Assembly (NCBI GenBank): GCA_002418625.1
Contig: DIEM01000063.1
Span: 11,041-38,109, forward strand
Direction of reading: 5' to 3'
Length of the DNA: 27,069 nt
Source: Firmicutes bacterium UBA5774
GTDB taxonomy: Bacteria; Bacillota; Clostridia; Peptostreptococcales; Anaerovoracaceae
In this document: positions 13,133 to 20,005 of the stretch, piece by piece
Layout of the letters: the number at the start of each line of letters is the position of its first letter
How positions within the stretch are numbered: position 1 is the first letter of the stretch
Made by a program: the position numbers and the translations under genes
Notes under the pieces: model-generated
Database searches by the model: none
The model's input: only the letters and a program-made list of their open reading frames with translations
Told to the model about the DNA's origin: nothing

Positions 13133-14389
13133 ATGAACATCGGCTATGCGTGCCTCGCCGTCGGCGTGGCGAATACAGACCAGAAAAGCTGCATTCGGAA
13201 GAATGCGGATCCGGAGACTCTGACGCGACTGATTGCTCACAATCTGGATGCGCTCGGAAAAATCATCGATTATAACAGCCGAAATGATATCAGGCTTTTC
13301 AGGATCAGCTCAGACTTGATTCCTTTCGGATCAAGCCCAGTCAATACGCTGGACTGGAGCGGCGATTTTGCCGCTGAATTCTCGGAGATCGGCAAAAGGA
13401 TCCGAAACGCCGGTATTCGTGTCTCCATGCACCCTGGCCAGTATACGGTTCTGAATTCTCCGGTTGATGAAATCTCCAAGAGAGCAGCCGAAGATCTCGT
13501 TTATCATGCCAGGGTCCTTGACAATCTGGGCGTCGACCGTTCCAATAAAATCATCCTGCATGTGGGCGGGGCATATAATGACAAGATCGAAGCATTGAAA
13601 AGGTTTGAAAGGAATTACAGGCTTTTGCCGGAGCCTGTCAGGAACAGACTTGTCCTGGAAAACGACGACAGGATATACAATATCGAAGATCTGCTTGAAA
13701 TCGGCAGGAAACTGCATGTGCCAGTAGTCTACGACAATCTGCACAACAGCGTGAATCCGGGTGGCGGCGGCAAGAGCGACGCCCACTGGATTTCGGAATG
13801 CAAAAGCACCTGGAGCACGCAGGACGGACAGCAAAAGATCCATTACTCCCAGCAGAATCCATTGAAAAAGCCGGGATCCCATTCTCCATTCATCAGGATC
13901 AGGGAATTCATGGAGTATTGCGGCGGCATCGGGCGTGACGACATCGATATCATGCTGGAGGTCAAGGACAAGAATCTTTCCGCAGTCAAATGCATCCTCT
14001 GTGCCTCCGGGCGCGGAAGCATGCGCGAACTGGAGAGGGAATGGGCGAAATATAAATACAAGGTCCTGGAAAATGCGCCTTCAGACTATCTTGCGATACG
14101 CCGGCTGCTTTCGGAAAAAAACCGGTATCCGGCAGTCGAATTTTATGAGCTCATCGAGCATGCGCTGCAGACGGAGGGCACGGCAGGCAATGCTGTCAAT
14201 GCGGCTCAGCATGTCTGGGGCTATTTCAAGAATGATGCGACGCAGAAAGAAAAACTCGCTTTCAATAAGGCGGTCGACTCGTTCGGGATGGGCAGGCTGC
14301 CGATAGCGGCAGTTAAAAGATTGCTTTTGAAAATGGCTTTGAAGTATGAACAGCGGTATTTGCTGGATTCTTATTATTTTATATTGTAA
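13133..14389 (+). CDS. uvsE: UV DNA damage endonuclease UvsE with C-terminal DUF1722-like domain
   Basis: 418 residues from ATG 13133, where homology begins (MNIGYACLAVGV) and where AGGAG (13123-13127) fits; 25 upstream in-frame codons are not homologous. The TIM-barrel endonuclease fills about 1-295 and keeps the metal ligand set expected for the family: H100 (HPGQY), H143 (LHVGG), E176, D201 and H204 (YDNLHN), H237, H250 and E276. It nicks DNA 5' of UV photoproducts. Residues about 302-415 look like DUF1722 (E. coli YbgA): the pattern YK..L....P..Y near 308-319, HVWGYFK (360-366) and VDSFGMGRLPI (381-391) ending in a YYF motif. It is 377 bp after the previous intact gene and 62 bp before pabA. 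Confidence 0.93.
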   Translation: MNIGYACLAVGVANTDQKSCIRKNADPETLTRLIAHNLDALGKIIDYNSRNDIRLFRISSDLIPFGSSPVNTLDWSGDFAAEFSEIGKRIRNAGIRVSMHPGQYTVLNSPVDEISKRAAEDLVYHARVLDNLGVDRSNKIILHVGGAYNDKIEALKRFERNYRLLPEPVRNRLVLENDDRIYNIEDLLEIGRKLHVPVVYDNLHNSVNPGGGGKSDAHWISECKSTWSTQDGQQKIHYSQQNPLKKPGSHSPFIRIREFMEYCGGIGRDDIDIMLEVKDKNLSAVKCILCASGRGSMRELEREWAKYKYKVLENAPSDYLAIRRLLSEKNRYPAVEFYELIEHALQTEGTAGNAVNAAQHVWGYFKNDATQKEKLAFNKAVDSFGMGRLPIAAVKRLLLKMALKYEQRYLLDSYYFIL

Positions 14390-14451
14390 AATATATAAAA
14401 GCATTCGGAATTTCCGACAGATCGATCCAGAGAGGAACAAGTTATCGGATT

Positions 14452-15054
14452 ATGATTTTGATGATCGACAATTACGATTCGTTTACCTACAACCTCGTCC
14501 AGTACTTAAGGCAGCTGGGCGAGGCTGTTGTCGTTAAAAGGAACGATGATACCGGAGTTGAAGCCATCCTGGCGATGAAGCCGGATATGATCGTTCTCTC
14601 GCCAGGTCCCGGCACCCCACGACAGGCCGGATGCTGCCTTGCTGTCATCGAGGCGTTCAAGGGCCGGATCCCGATATTGGGCATCTGCCTTGGCCATCAG
14701 GCGCTGGCCGGCGCTTTCGGAGCGGAGGTCACAAGGGCGGCGGAGCCTGTGCATGGCAAGGTCCATGCGGTACGGCATACGGGAAAGGGCGTTTTTGAAG
14801 GGCTGAAGGATCCACTGATGGCGACCCGCTATCATTCGCTGGCCGTTGACAGGGCTACGGTGCCGGAATGCTTTGAAATCACTGCTTGGACAGAGGATGG
14901 TGAAATCATGGGACTGCTCCACAGAGATCATTTGATTGAGGGCGTCCAATTCCATCCGGAAGCGATTTTGACGGAATATGGGCTCGACATGCTGGAAAAT
15001 TTTCTAAGACGCGCTAAAAGTCGCAGAAACTCCGGGAGTGAATATTTATGGTGA
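14452..15054 (+). CDS. pabA: Aminodeoxychorismate synthase glutamine amidotransferase component
   Basis: 200 residues, starting MILMIDNYDSFTYNLVQYL, nearly as in Bacillus subtilis PabA. Class I glutamine amidotransferase with catalytic C79 (GICLGHQ), H168 and E170 (FHPE) and oxyanion motif SPGPGTP (50-56). It supplies ammonia from glutamine to PabB to make 4-amino-4-deoxychorismate for p-aminobenzoate and folate. TrpG and PabA are alike; the PabA call rests on the neighbouring pabB and pabC. The ribosome binding site (AGAGAGG, 14430-14436) is 15 nt from the ATG, which is rather far. It overlaps pabB by 7 bp. Confidence 0.95.
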   Translation: MILMIDNYDSFTYNLVQYLRQLGEAVVVKRNDDTGVEAILAMKPDMIVLSPGPGTPRQAGCCLAVIEAFKGRIPILGICLGHQALAGAFGAEVTRAAEPVHGKVHAVRHTGKGVFEGLKDPLMATRYHSLAVDRATVPECFEITAWTEDGEIMGLLHRDHLIEGVQFHPEAILTEYGLDMLENFLRRAKSRRNSGSEYLW

Positions 15055-16466
15055 TCAAGAAGATCGAGACGGCGCTGTCGTCTTTTGAGATATTCTTATT
15101 ATTTGAGAAGAGAAGGAACTGCGTTTTTTTTGACAGCGCTATGACGCACGAGGCGCTTGGACGATTTTCAATAGTTGCGTTTGATCCGGAAATAACGTTC
15201 CTTGCGAAAAACGGCGCCGTATCTATCAGGGGCCGCGAAAACGCCGATATTGAACCTGCGGATCCATTTGACGCGCTTGATGCCCTGCTGGAGCGCTATA
15301 GGATGGATTATGACGGACCGCTGCCCTTTATAGGCGGCGCGGCCGGATATTTCAGCTACGACATGCGCCATTATCTGGAAAAGTTGTCGCGCGGAGCGGT
15401 TGATGATGTCGGATTGCCAGATTGTTTCTTTGGGATCTATGACGGCTCGATCATCATCGACCATGAAAAGGGAGAAGTTTGGGTGGCAGCGGCCGGGATA
15501 TTCAACGATCCGGAAGCATGGGCGGCGGCCGTTACAGCAGCCGTCGCCAGCGGCAGCTGCTGCGGCAGAACGCCGCATGGCCTGCCGCAGGAATCCGCTG
15601 GGGACAGGACTGAGGACGGCTGCGCTTCAGCCGGGATAAGCGGCCGGCTGTACGCCAACATTGGCAAGGAAGAGTACATTGAAGCGATCGGAAGCATCCG
15701 GGACCACATAAAGGCCGGGGATATCTACCAGGTCAATATGACAGTGAGATTTGAAGGCGACTGCAGCCAGGCGCCGATCGAGCTTTACAGAAGGCTCAGA
15801 AGCATCAATCCGGCGCCGTTTGCCTGTTATTTGGATTTTGATGCCGGCCATGTCATCTGCAGCTCGCCCGAACGTTTCGTCCGTATCAGGAACGGCAGGG
15901 CGCAGACCAGGCCGATCAAAGGAACGAGGCCCCGCGGCGCGACGGCGGAGGAAGATCTTAGATATAGGGAAGAGCTCGTCGGCAGTGAAAAAGACAGGGC
16001 GGAGCTTTTGATGATCGTGGACCTGGAGAGAAACGACCTTGGCAGGGTCTGCAAGGCAGGCAGCGTGCGGGTGACTGAATTATTCGCTTTGGAGGAGTAC
16101 GCGTCCGTCTATCATCTCGTAGCCACCGTGGAAGGCGAGCTTGAAGACGGGATCGATGCCGTTGGCTGCCTTAAGGCTATGTTCCCGGGCGGGTCGATTA
16201 CAGGAGCTCCCAAAATAAGGGCGATGGAGATCATTGACAAGCTGGAGCCGACTGCAAGAGGGATCTATACGGGATCGACCGGGTATATCGGTTTTAACGG
16301 CCATTCGGATTTCAATATCGCCATCAGGACGATCGTTCTGAAGGACGGACGCGCTTATTTTCAGGCCGGAGGCGGTATCGTGTGGGATTCGGAAGCGGAA
16401 TCGGAATACGATGAGCTTCGCTGCAAGGCGGATGCACTGATGCGTGCTGCGAGACTGAAGCCATGA
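15048..16466 (+). CDS. pabB: Aminodeoxychorismate synthase component I
   Basis: 472 residues of the chorismate-binding family. PIKGTRPRG at 289-297 carries K291, the lysine that distinguishes aminodeoxychorismate synthase from anthranilate synthase, which has alanine there. Further signatures are SSPERF (272-277), DLERNDLGR (325-333) and the late block FPGGSITGAPK (379-389). The N-terminal domain (1-150) is of the TrpE/PabB type; a low-complexity linker rich in Ala, Gly, Ser and Cys (about 157-200) joins it to the catalytic domain. It converts chorismate plus ammonia to 4-amino-4-deoxychorismate. The start lies within pabA (7-bp overlap) and the stop overlaps the following ATG, so the genes are tightly coupled. 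Confidence 0.95.
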   Translation: MVIKKIETALSSFEIFLLFEKRRNCVFFDSAMTHEALGRFSIVAFDPEITFLAKNGAVSIRGRENADIEPADPFDALDALLERYRMDYDGPLPFIGGAAGYFSYDMRHYLEKLSRGAVDDVGLPDCFFGIYDGSIIIDHEKGEVWVAAAGIFNDPEAWAAAVTAAVASGSCCGRTPHGLPQESAGDRTEDGCASAGISGRLYANIGKEEYIEAIGSIRDHIKAGDIYQVNMTVRFEGDCSQAPIELYRRLRSINPAPFACYLDFDAGHVICSSPERFVRIRNGRAQTRPIKGTRPRGATAEEDLRYREELVGSEKDRAELLMIVDLERNDLGRVCKAGSVRVTELFALEEYASVYHLVATVEGELEDGIDAVGCLKAMFPGGSITGAPKIRAMEIIDKLEPTARGIYTGSTGYIGFNGHSDFNIAIRTIVLKDGRAYFQAGGGIVWDSEAESEYDELRCKADALMRAARLKP

Positions 16467-16486
16467 AAAGAAAGGAAGGCGAGCCG

Positions 16487-17359
16487 ATGCTGATGTATCT
16501 GAATTCGGAATATGTGGAAGAGGGGCGTGCCGCAATCAGCCCGCTGTCTCCGGGATTTTTTGACGGCTTCGGCGTTTATGAGACTGTGAAGGTGTATAGC
16601 GGCCGGGTCATTTTTATTGAAGAACACTTCAGGCGCTTTCAGGCCGCCCTTGATATTTTCGGACTTGCGCCGGACCTCGGAACGGAGGGCATCGCGGTCA
16701 TCTGTGAAAGGCTCGTTGCGGCCAACGGCATCACGACCGGATATGTGAAGTTCAGCTGCAGCAAATCTGCGGCGGGAGGAGACGATCTGATCGTCTTTAC
16801 AGGAAGCAAGCATTATGAAGGCCGGTATGAGAAGGGCTTCAGCCTTTGCCTCGCGGATGCTGTTAGAGATGAAAAAGCGATGCTGACCGGGATTAAAAGC
16901 TTGAATCATGCTGAAAATCGTCTCCAGCTGCACAAGGCCGAAAGTGCGGGATATGGGGAAGCCTTATTCCTGAACACGGCCGGAATGGTCAGCGAAGGCA
17001 GCAGGTCAAACATTTTCTGGATTAAGGATGCCTCTGTTTTTACACCATCGGCAGAATGCGGACTTCTGCCCGGGATCGTCCGCCATAAGACCATCGATAT
17101 TTGCCGTGAAGCCGGCATACGGGTCTGTACAGGCACATATGGCCCTGATGCCGTCAGGGATGCAGACGAAGTATTTTTAACCAGTTCACTGATGGGTATC
17201 ATGCCTGTAAACGCGTTCGGCTCGAAACGATATGGTGGTCCGGGATGGGGCATGACCGGAGATTTGATGCGCCATTATGATAAAAGTATGCTATTATATT
17301 CTAAGAAGCAAGGATCGGATCGTGAACGCCGGTCTTCAAAAATGGAGGGATCAAGATGA
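16487..17359 (+). CDS. pabC: Aminodeoxychorismate lyase-like class IV PLP enzyme
   Basis: 290 residues from ATG 16487, where AAAGGAAGG (16471-16479) is well placed; an ATG at 16463 overlapping the pabB stop would add eight residues. It is a fold-type IV PLP enzyme. The catalytic lysine is K137 in IKSLNHAENRL, and the cofactor glutamate region is SEGSRSNIF (169-177). LPGIVR, typical of the family, is near 206-211. In the order pabA-pabB-pabC it most likely releases pyruvate from aminodeoxychorismate to give p-aminobenzoate. Branched-chain or D-amino-acid aminotransferases share the fold, and sequence alone does not exclude these. It ends with a polar tail overlapping the next start by 4 bp. 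Confidence 0.88.
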   Translation: MLMYLNSEYVEEGRAAISPLSPGFFDGFGVYETVKVYSGRVIFIEEHFRRFQAALDIFGLAPDLGTEGIAVICERLVAANGITTGYVKFSCSKSAAGGDDLIVFTGSKHYEGRYEKGFSLCLADAVRDEKAMLTGIKSLNHAENRLQLHKAESAGYGEALFLNTAGMVSEGSRSNIFWIKDASVFTPSAECGLLPGIVRHKTIDICREAGIRVCTGTYGPDAVRDADEVFLTSSLMGIMPVNAFGSKRYGGPGWGMTGDLMRHYDKSMLLYSKKQGSDRERRSSKMEGSR

Positions 17360-18462
17360 GCGAAAAAACAGTTTCTGTCGGGTTTGATGTGATGGAACGA
17401 TTCATGAAGGATGTGTTCATAGGGTGCGGTGTCCCGGAGGCGGATGCTTCCATCTGCGCCAATGTGCTGATCGAGGCGGACAAGCGCGGGATCGACTCCC
17501 ATGGCATTAACCGCCTGAAACCCATTTATTATGACCGGATCAGGGACGGCATTCTTTATCCCGTCACAAATATGGAAATCGTTCGTGAAGGCCCCACAAC
17601 AGCCGTAATCGACGGCCACGACGGTATGGGCCATGTGATAGGGCACAAGGCCATGAGCATGGCTATAGACAAAGCCCGCAAACTGGGGATGGGAATGGTG
17701 GCCGTCCGTAATTCCAGCCATTACGGCATAGCCGGTTATTATGCGACCATGGCGACGGACCTCGATATGATCGGCTTCACGGGAACAAACGCAAGACCTT
17801 CCATAGCACCGACCTTTGGTGTCGAAAATATGCTGGGCACCAATCCGCTCGTGTTCGGAATGCCTACTGATGAAGGCTTTCCATTTGTGATCGACTGCGC
17901 GACATCGATTACGCAGCGTGGTAAGATAGAACTTTATGAAAAGGTCGGAAAGACGATGCCGGCCGGCTGGGTCATAGATGAGAACGGAGACACTGAAACC
18001 GACGCAAGCCTGGCGCTGAAGGATCTGGTCAAAGGCACGGCGGCACTGGCTCCGCTGGGCGGAATCGGTGAGGAGCTGGCAGGCTACAAGGGCTATGGCT
18101 ATGCGACCGTCGTTGAGATATTATCTGCGGCGCTGCAGGGAGGAGCTTTTTTAAAAATGCTTACAGGCATGGAAAACGGCAAGAAAATACCCTATCATCT
18201 CGGGCATTTCTTCATGGCCGTCGATATCGCGGCTTTCACGGATCCGGCAGAATTCAGGAAAACTACCGGAGACATCCTCAGGGAGCTTCGCGCGTCCAAA
18301 AAAGCCGCCGGTCAGGAACGCATCTTTACTGCAGGCGAAAAGGAACATCTGACATACCTTGCTCGCAAGGAGACCGGCGTTCCTCTAAATCAGGAGCTGC
18401 AGAAGGAAATCATCACGATGAGGGATGAACTGGGGCTGTCGCAGTACCGGTTTCCGTTTTAA
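17356..18462 (+). CDS. Ldh2/MDH2-family NAD(P)-dependent 2-hydroxyacid dehydrogenase
   Basis: 368 residues of the malate/L-lactate/sulfolactate/ureidoglycolate dehydrogenase family, unrelated to classical lactate dehydrogenase. Markers are DSHG (47-50), RNSSHYG (118-124) with the catalytic histidine H122, LGTNPL and IDCATSITQRGKIEL, in which the late Ser/Gly/Lys block contacts the cofactor. GGAGGG (17344-17349) precedes an ATG that overlaps the pabC stop (ATGA, 17356-17359). The substrate cannot be read from the sequence. Presence in a folate-precursor operon is unusual: no 2-hydroxyacid step is known in p-aminobenzoate synthesis, though PabC releases pyruvate, a possible link for a lactate- or malate-type enzyme. 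Confidence 0.92.
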   Translation: MSEKTVSVGFDVMERFMKDVFIGCGVPEADASICANVLIEADKRGIDSHGINRLKPIYYDRIRDGILYPVTNMEIVREGPTTAVIDGHDGMGHVIGHKAMSMAIDKARKLGMGMVAVRNSSHYGIAGYYATMATDLDMIGFTGTNARPSIAPTFGVENMLGTNPLVFGMPTDEGFPFVIDCATSITQRGKIELYEKVGKTMPAGWVIDENGDTETDASLALKDLVKGTAALAPLGGIGEELAGYKGYGYATVVEILSAALQGGAFLKMLTGMENGKKIPYHLGHFFMAVDIAAFTDPAEFRKTTGDILRELRASKKAAGQERIFTAGEKEHLTYLARKETGVPLNQELQKEIITMRDELGLSQYRFPF

Positions 18463-18477
18463 CGGGGGGGCAAGCGA

Positions 18478-19008
18478 ATGAAATATGTGCCGAACGGGCT
18501 GACGATACTTCGGTTGTGTCTTGTGCCGGTATTCGCCTATATGTTTTTTGCACCGATCGAGAATAATCACATCTATGCGCTGGTTATATTCATGGTCGCA
18601 GGGCTGACGGATCTTATGGATGGCTATATCGCCAGGAAGTACGATGTGGTATCCGTTTTCGGGATCGTGCTTGACCCGCTGGCGGACAAACTGATGCTGC
18701 TGACCGCGCTGGTGTGCCTGACACGCATCGGCGTCATGCCGGCTTGGGCGCTTTGGATCATGCTGGTCAGTGAGAGTCTGCTGATCCTGACAGGAACATA
18801 TATGTATTTCAAGAAAGAGAAGGACGTTATACCGGCCAACAAGTTCGGAAAGACTGCGACGATATTGTTCGCCGCCGCCGTTTTTCTGATGGTCATGTTT
18901 CCGGGAGGCATCGTCACACGCCTTGTATTGGTGCTGGCTCTGGCCGCAAAGATCGTTTCCTTCACATCCTATGCTCTTCAAATGTTACAGAAAAAAAGCA
19001 ACAGTTAA
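18478..19008 (+). CDS. pgsA: CDP-alcohol phosphatidyltransferase (PgsA-like)
   Basis: 176 residues with about five membrane helices. The full CDP-alcohol phosphotransferase motif is present: D45, D48, G49, A52, R53, G62, D66 and D70 at canonical spacing (DLMDGYIAR at 45-53). In most Firmicutes this protein makes phosphatidylglycerol phosphate from CDP-diacylglycerol and glycerol-3-phosphate. It opens with VPNGLTILRL, a common start of PgsA. AACGGGGGGGC precedes the ATG and the gap to the dehydrogenase gene is 15 bp, so it is the last gene of the pab operon. A different alcohol substrate, for example inositol or serine, cannot be excluded. Confidence 0.9.
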   Translation: MKYVPNGLTILRLCLVPVFAYMFFAPIENNHIYALVIFMVAGLTDLMDGYIARKYDVVSVFGIVLDPLADKLMLLTALVCLTRIGVMPAWALWIMLVSESLLILTGTYMYFKKEKDVIPANKFGKTATILFAAAVFLMVMFPGGIVTRLVLVLALAAKIVSFTSYALQMLQKKSNS

Positions 19009-19009
19009 C

Positions 19010-19037
19010 AGAACGCCAGCCGCAAGGCTGGCGTTCT
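19010..19037 (+). terminator. Rho-independent terminator of the pab-ldh-pgsA operon
   Basis: AGAACGCCAGCC (19010-19021) and GGCTGGCGTTCT (19026-19037) form a perfect 12-bp stem closed by a GCAA tetraloop and followed by TTG. It starts two bases after the pgsA stop codon. Confidence 0.88.
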
Positions 19038-19074
19038 TTGACCGGTATTTCATTAACGGGCTTTTTTGATGGCC

Positions 19075-19308
19075 TCAGCCGTTGTCGATTTCTTTGCCGG
19101 GATTTCCGTTGAGGATGCAGACACATCTGGCAATAAGTGCCGCGATGGATATCGAATAAACGACACTTGCGCAGGTCAGGGCATTCTTTTTCTGCTTCTT
19201 TGGCACAAGCAGCCCGGCAATGGCTCCAAGCGACAGCAATGCGGTTTTAAGAAAAGCGAAATCGGCCATATTCATATTGTTACGGACTCTTATAAACAAT
19301 TCTTTCAT
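19075..19308 (-). CDS. Small two-helix membrane protein of unknown function
   Basis: 77 residues. GGGAGG precedes the ATG by 8 nt on the minus strand, and a good promoter lies upstream, so this short frame is probably real. Two hydrophobic segments (about 18-35 and 45-64) flank a basic VPKKQKKN stretch. The layout LK..LLSLG...G..VPKK.KK resembles a family of small clostridial proteins that databases often label, without evidence, permease of phosphate ABC transporter. Nothing in it shows transport activity. It is transcribed towards the pab operon terminator. Confidence 0.7.
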   Translation of the reverse strand: MKELFIRVRNNMNMADFAFLKTALLSLGAIAGLLVPKKQKKNALTCASVVYSISIAALIARCVCILNGNPGKEIDNG

Positions 19309-19331
19309 TGCGATGACCTCCCTTTGATATC

Positions 19332-19359
19332 AATATATACCTTTGGGAGGATTTTTCAA
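19332..19359 (-). promoter_or_regulatory. Promoter of the small membrane protein gene
   Basis: On the minus strand TTGAAA (19354-19359), a 16-bp spacer and TATATT (19332-19337), 24 bp upstream of the start codon. Confidence 0.6.
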
Positions 19360-19388
19360 TAGCATCGGTTCATTTCGACGATAAATGA

Positions 19389-19417
19389 TTGATGGATCAG
19401 CTGTTTGAGAGTATAAT
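19389..19417 (+). promoter_or_regulatory. Promoter of the acetyltransferase gene
   Basis: TTGATG (19389-19394), a 17-bp spacer and a consensus TATAAT (19412-19417), 54 bp upstream of the start codon. Confidence 0.72.
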
Positions 19418-19471
19418 TCATTCAAAGAGCCCAGCTATTCAAATAAAAATTAACAGAAGGGGTACATTGGA

Positions 19472-19924
19472 ATGAAAATCAGAAAAGCAAAATTATCGGA
19501 TGTGGAGAAGATCCATGATCTTGTGAATGCATACGCGAAAGACGGAATGATGCTGGCCAGGTCAAGGAGCGTTCTCTATGAGGATATTCGAAATTTTGCG
19601 GTCGTTGAAATGGAAGGGGAGGTCGTAGGGGTCGGCGCCCTGCAGATATTATGGATCGATCTGGCGGAGATCAGGTCGCTGGCGATCGACAAAGATTATT
19701 GCGGCAGGCAGATCGGAAGGAAACTCGTGGAATATTTGCTCGACGATGCGAGGGAACTCGAGATCCCTAAAGTATTCACGCTGACATATAAGCCCGGCTT
19801 CTTTGAAAAATGTGGATTTCATGAGGTCGACAAGGAAACGATGCCGCACAAGATCTGGAAAGGCTGCCTGAATTGTCCGAAATTCCCCAAATGCGACGAA
19901 GTCTGCCTGGTGATCGATCTTTAA
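19472..19924 (+). CDS. GNAT acetyltransferase, short N-acetylglutamate-synthase-like (ArgA-type)
   Basis: 150 residues, the size of single-domain GNATs without the amino-acid-kinase domain of classical ArgA. It starts MKIRKAKLSDVEKIHDLV; the acetyl-CoA loop is around 70-80 (DYCGRQIGRKLV) and a FFEKCGF block is at about 110-116. The C-terminus ends KGCLNCPKFPKCDEVCLVID with four cysteines (C132, C135, C141, C146 by my count). The same Cys-rich ending occurs in short ArgA-like acetyltransferases of Clostridia and other bacteria, which start arginine synthesis by acetylating glutamate. No other arginine gene is nearby, so the substrate is inferred. It has its own promoter and terminator and is therefore monocistronic. 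Confidence 0.85.
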   Translation: MKIRKAKLSDVEKIHDLVNAYAKDGMMLARSRSVLYEDIRNFAVVEMEGEVVGVGALQILWIDLAEIRSLAIDKDYCGRQIGRKLVEYLLDDARELEIPKVFTLTYKPGFFEKCGFHEVDKETMPHKIWKGCLNCPKFPKCDEVCLVIDL

Positions 19925-19948
19925 ACCGGCCAAGCGGTTAATGGAGCG

Positions 19949-19984
19949 GGCCGCTTCTTTAAGTAAGAAGCAGCCTGTTTTTTT
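19949..19984 (+). terminator. Rho-independent terminator of the acetyltransferase gene
   Basis: GGC-C-GCTTCTT (19949-19959) pairs with AAGAAGC-A-GCC (19965-19975) with one C-A mismatch and a 5-nt loop, followed by seven Ts (19978-19984). Confidence 0.85.
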
Positions 19985-20005
19985 TGGATCAGTTAATTGA
20001 CGGTG

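Noticed and set aside
13331..13882. 183-codon minus-strand frame
   Set aside because: Antisense to the conserved UvsE catalytic region; no ribosome binding site or domain.
14405..14417. TCGGAA-T-TTCCGA dyad upstream of pabA
   Set aside because: Short arms and no link to a promoter or regulator in view; likely by chance.
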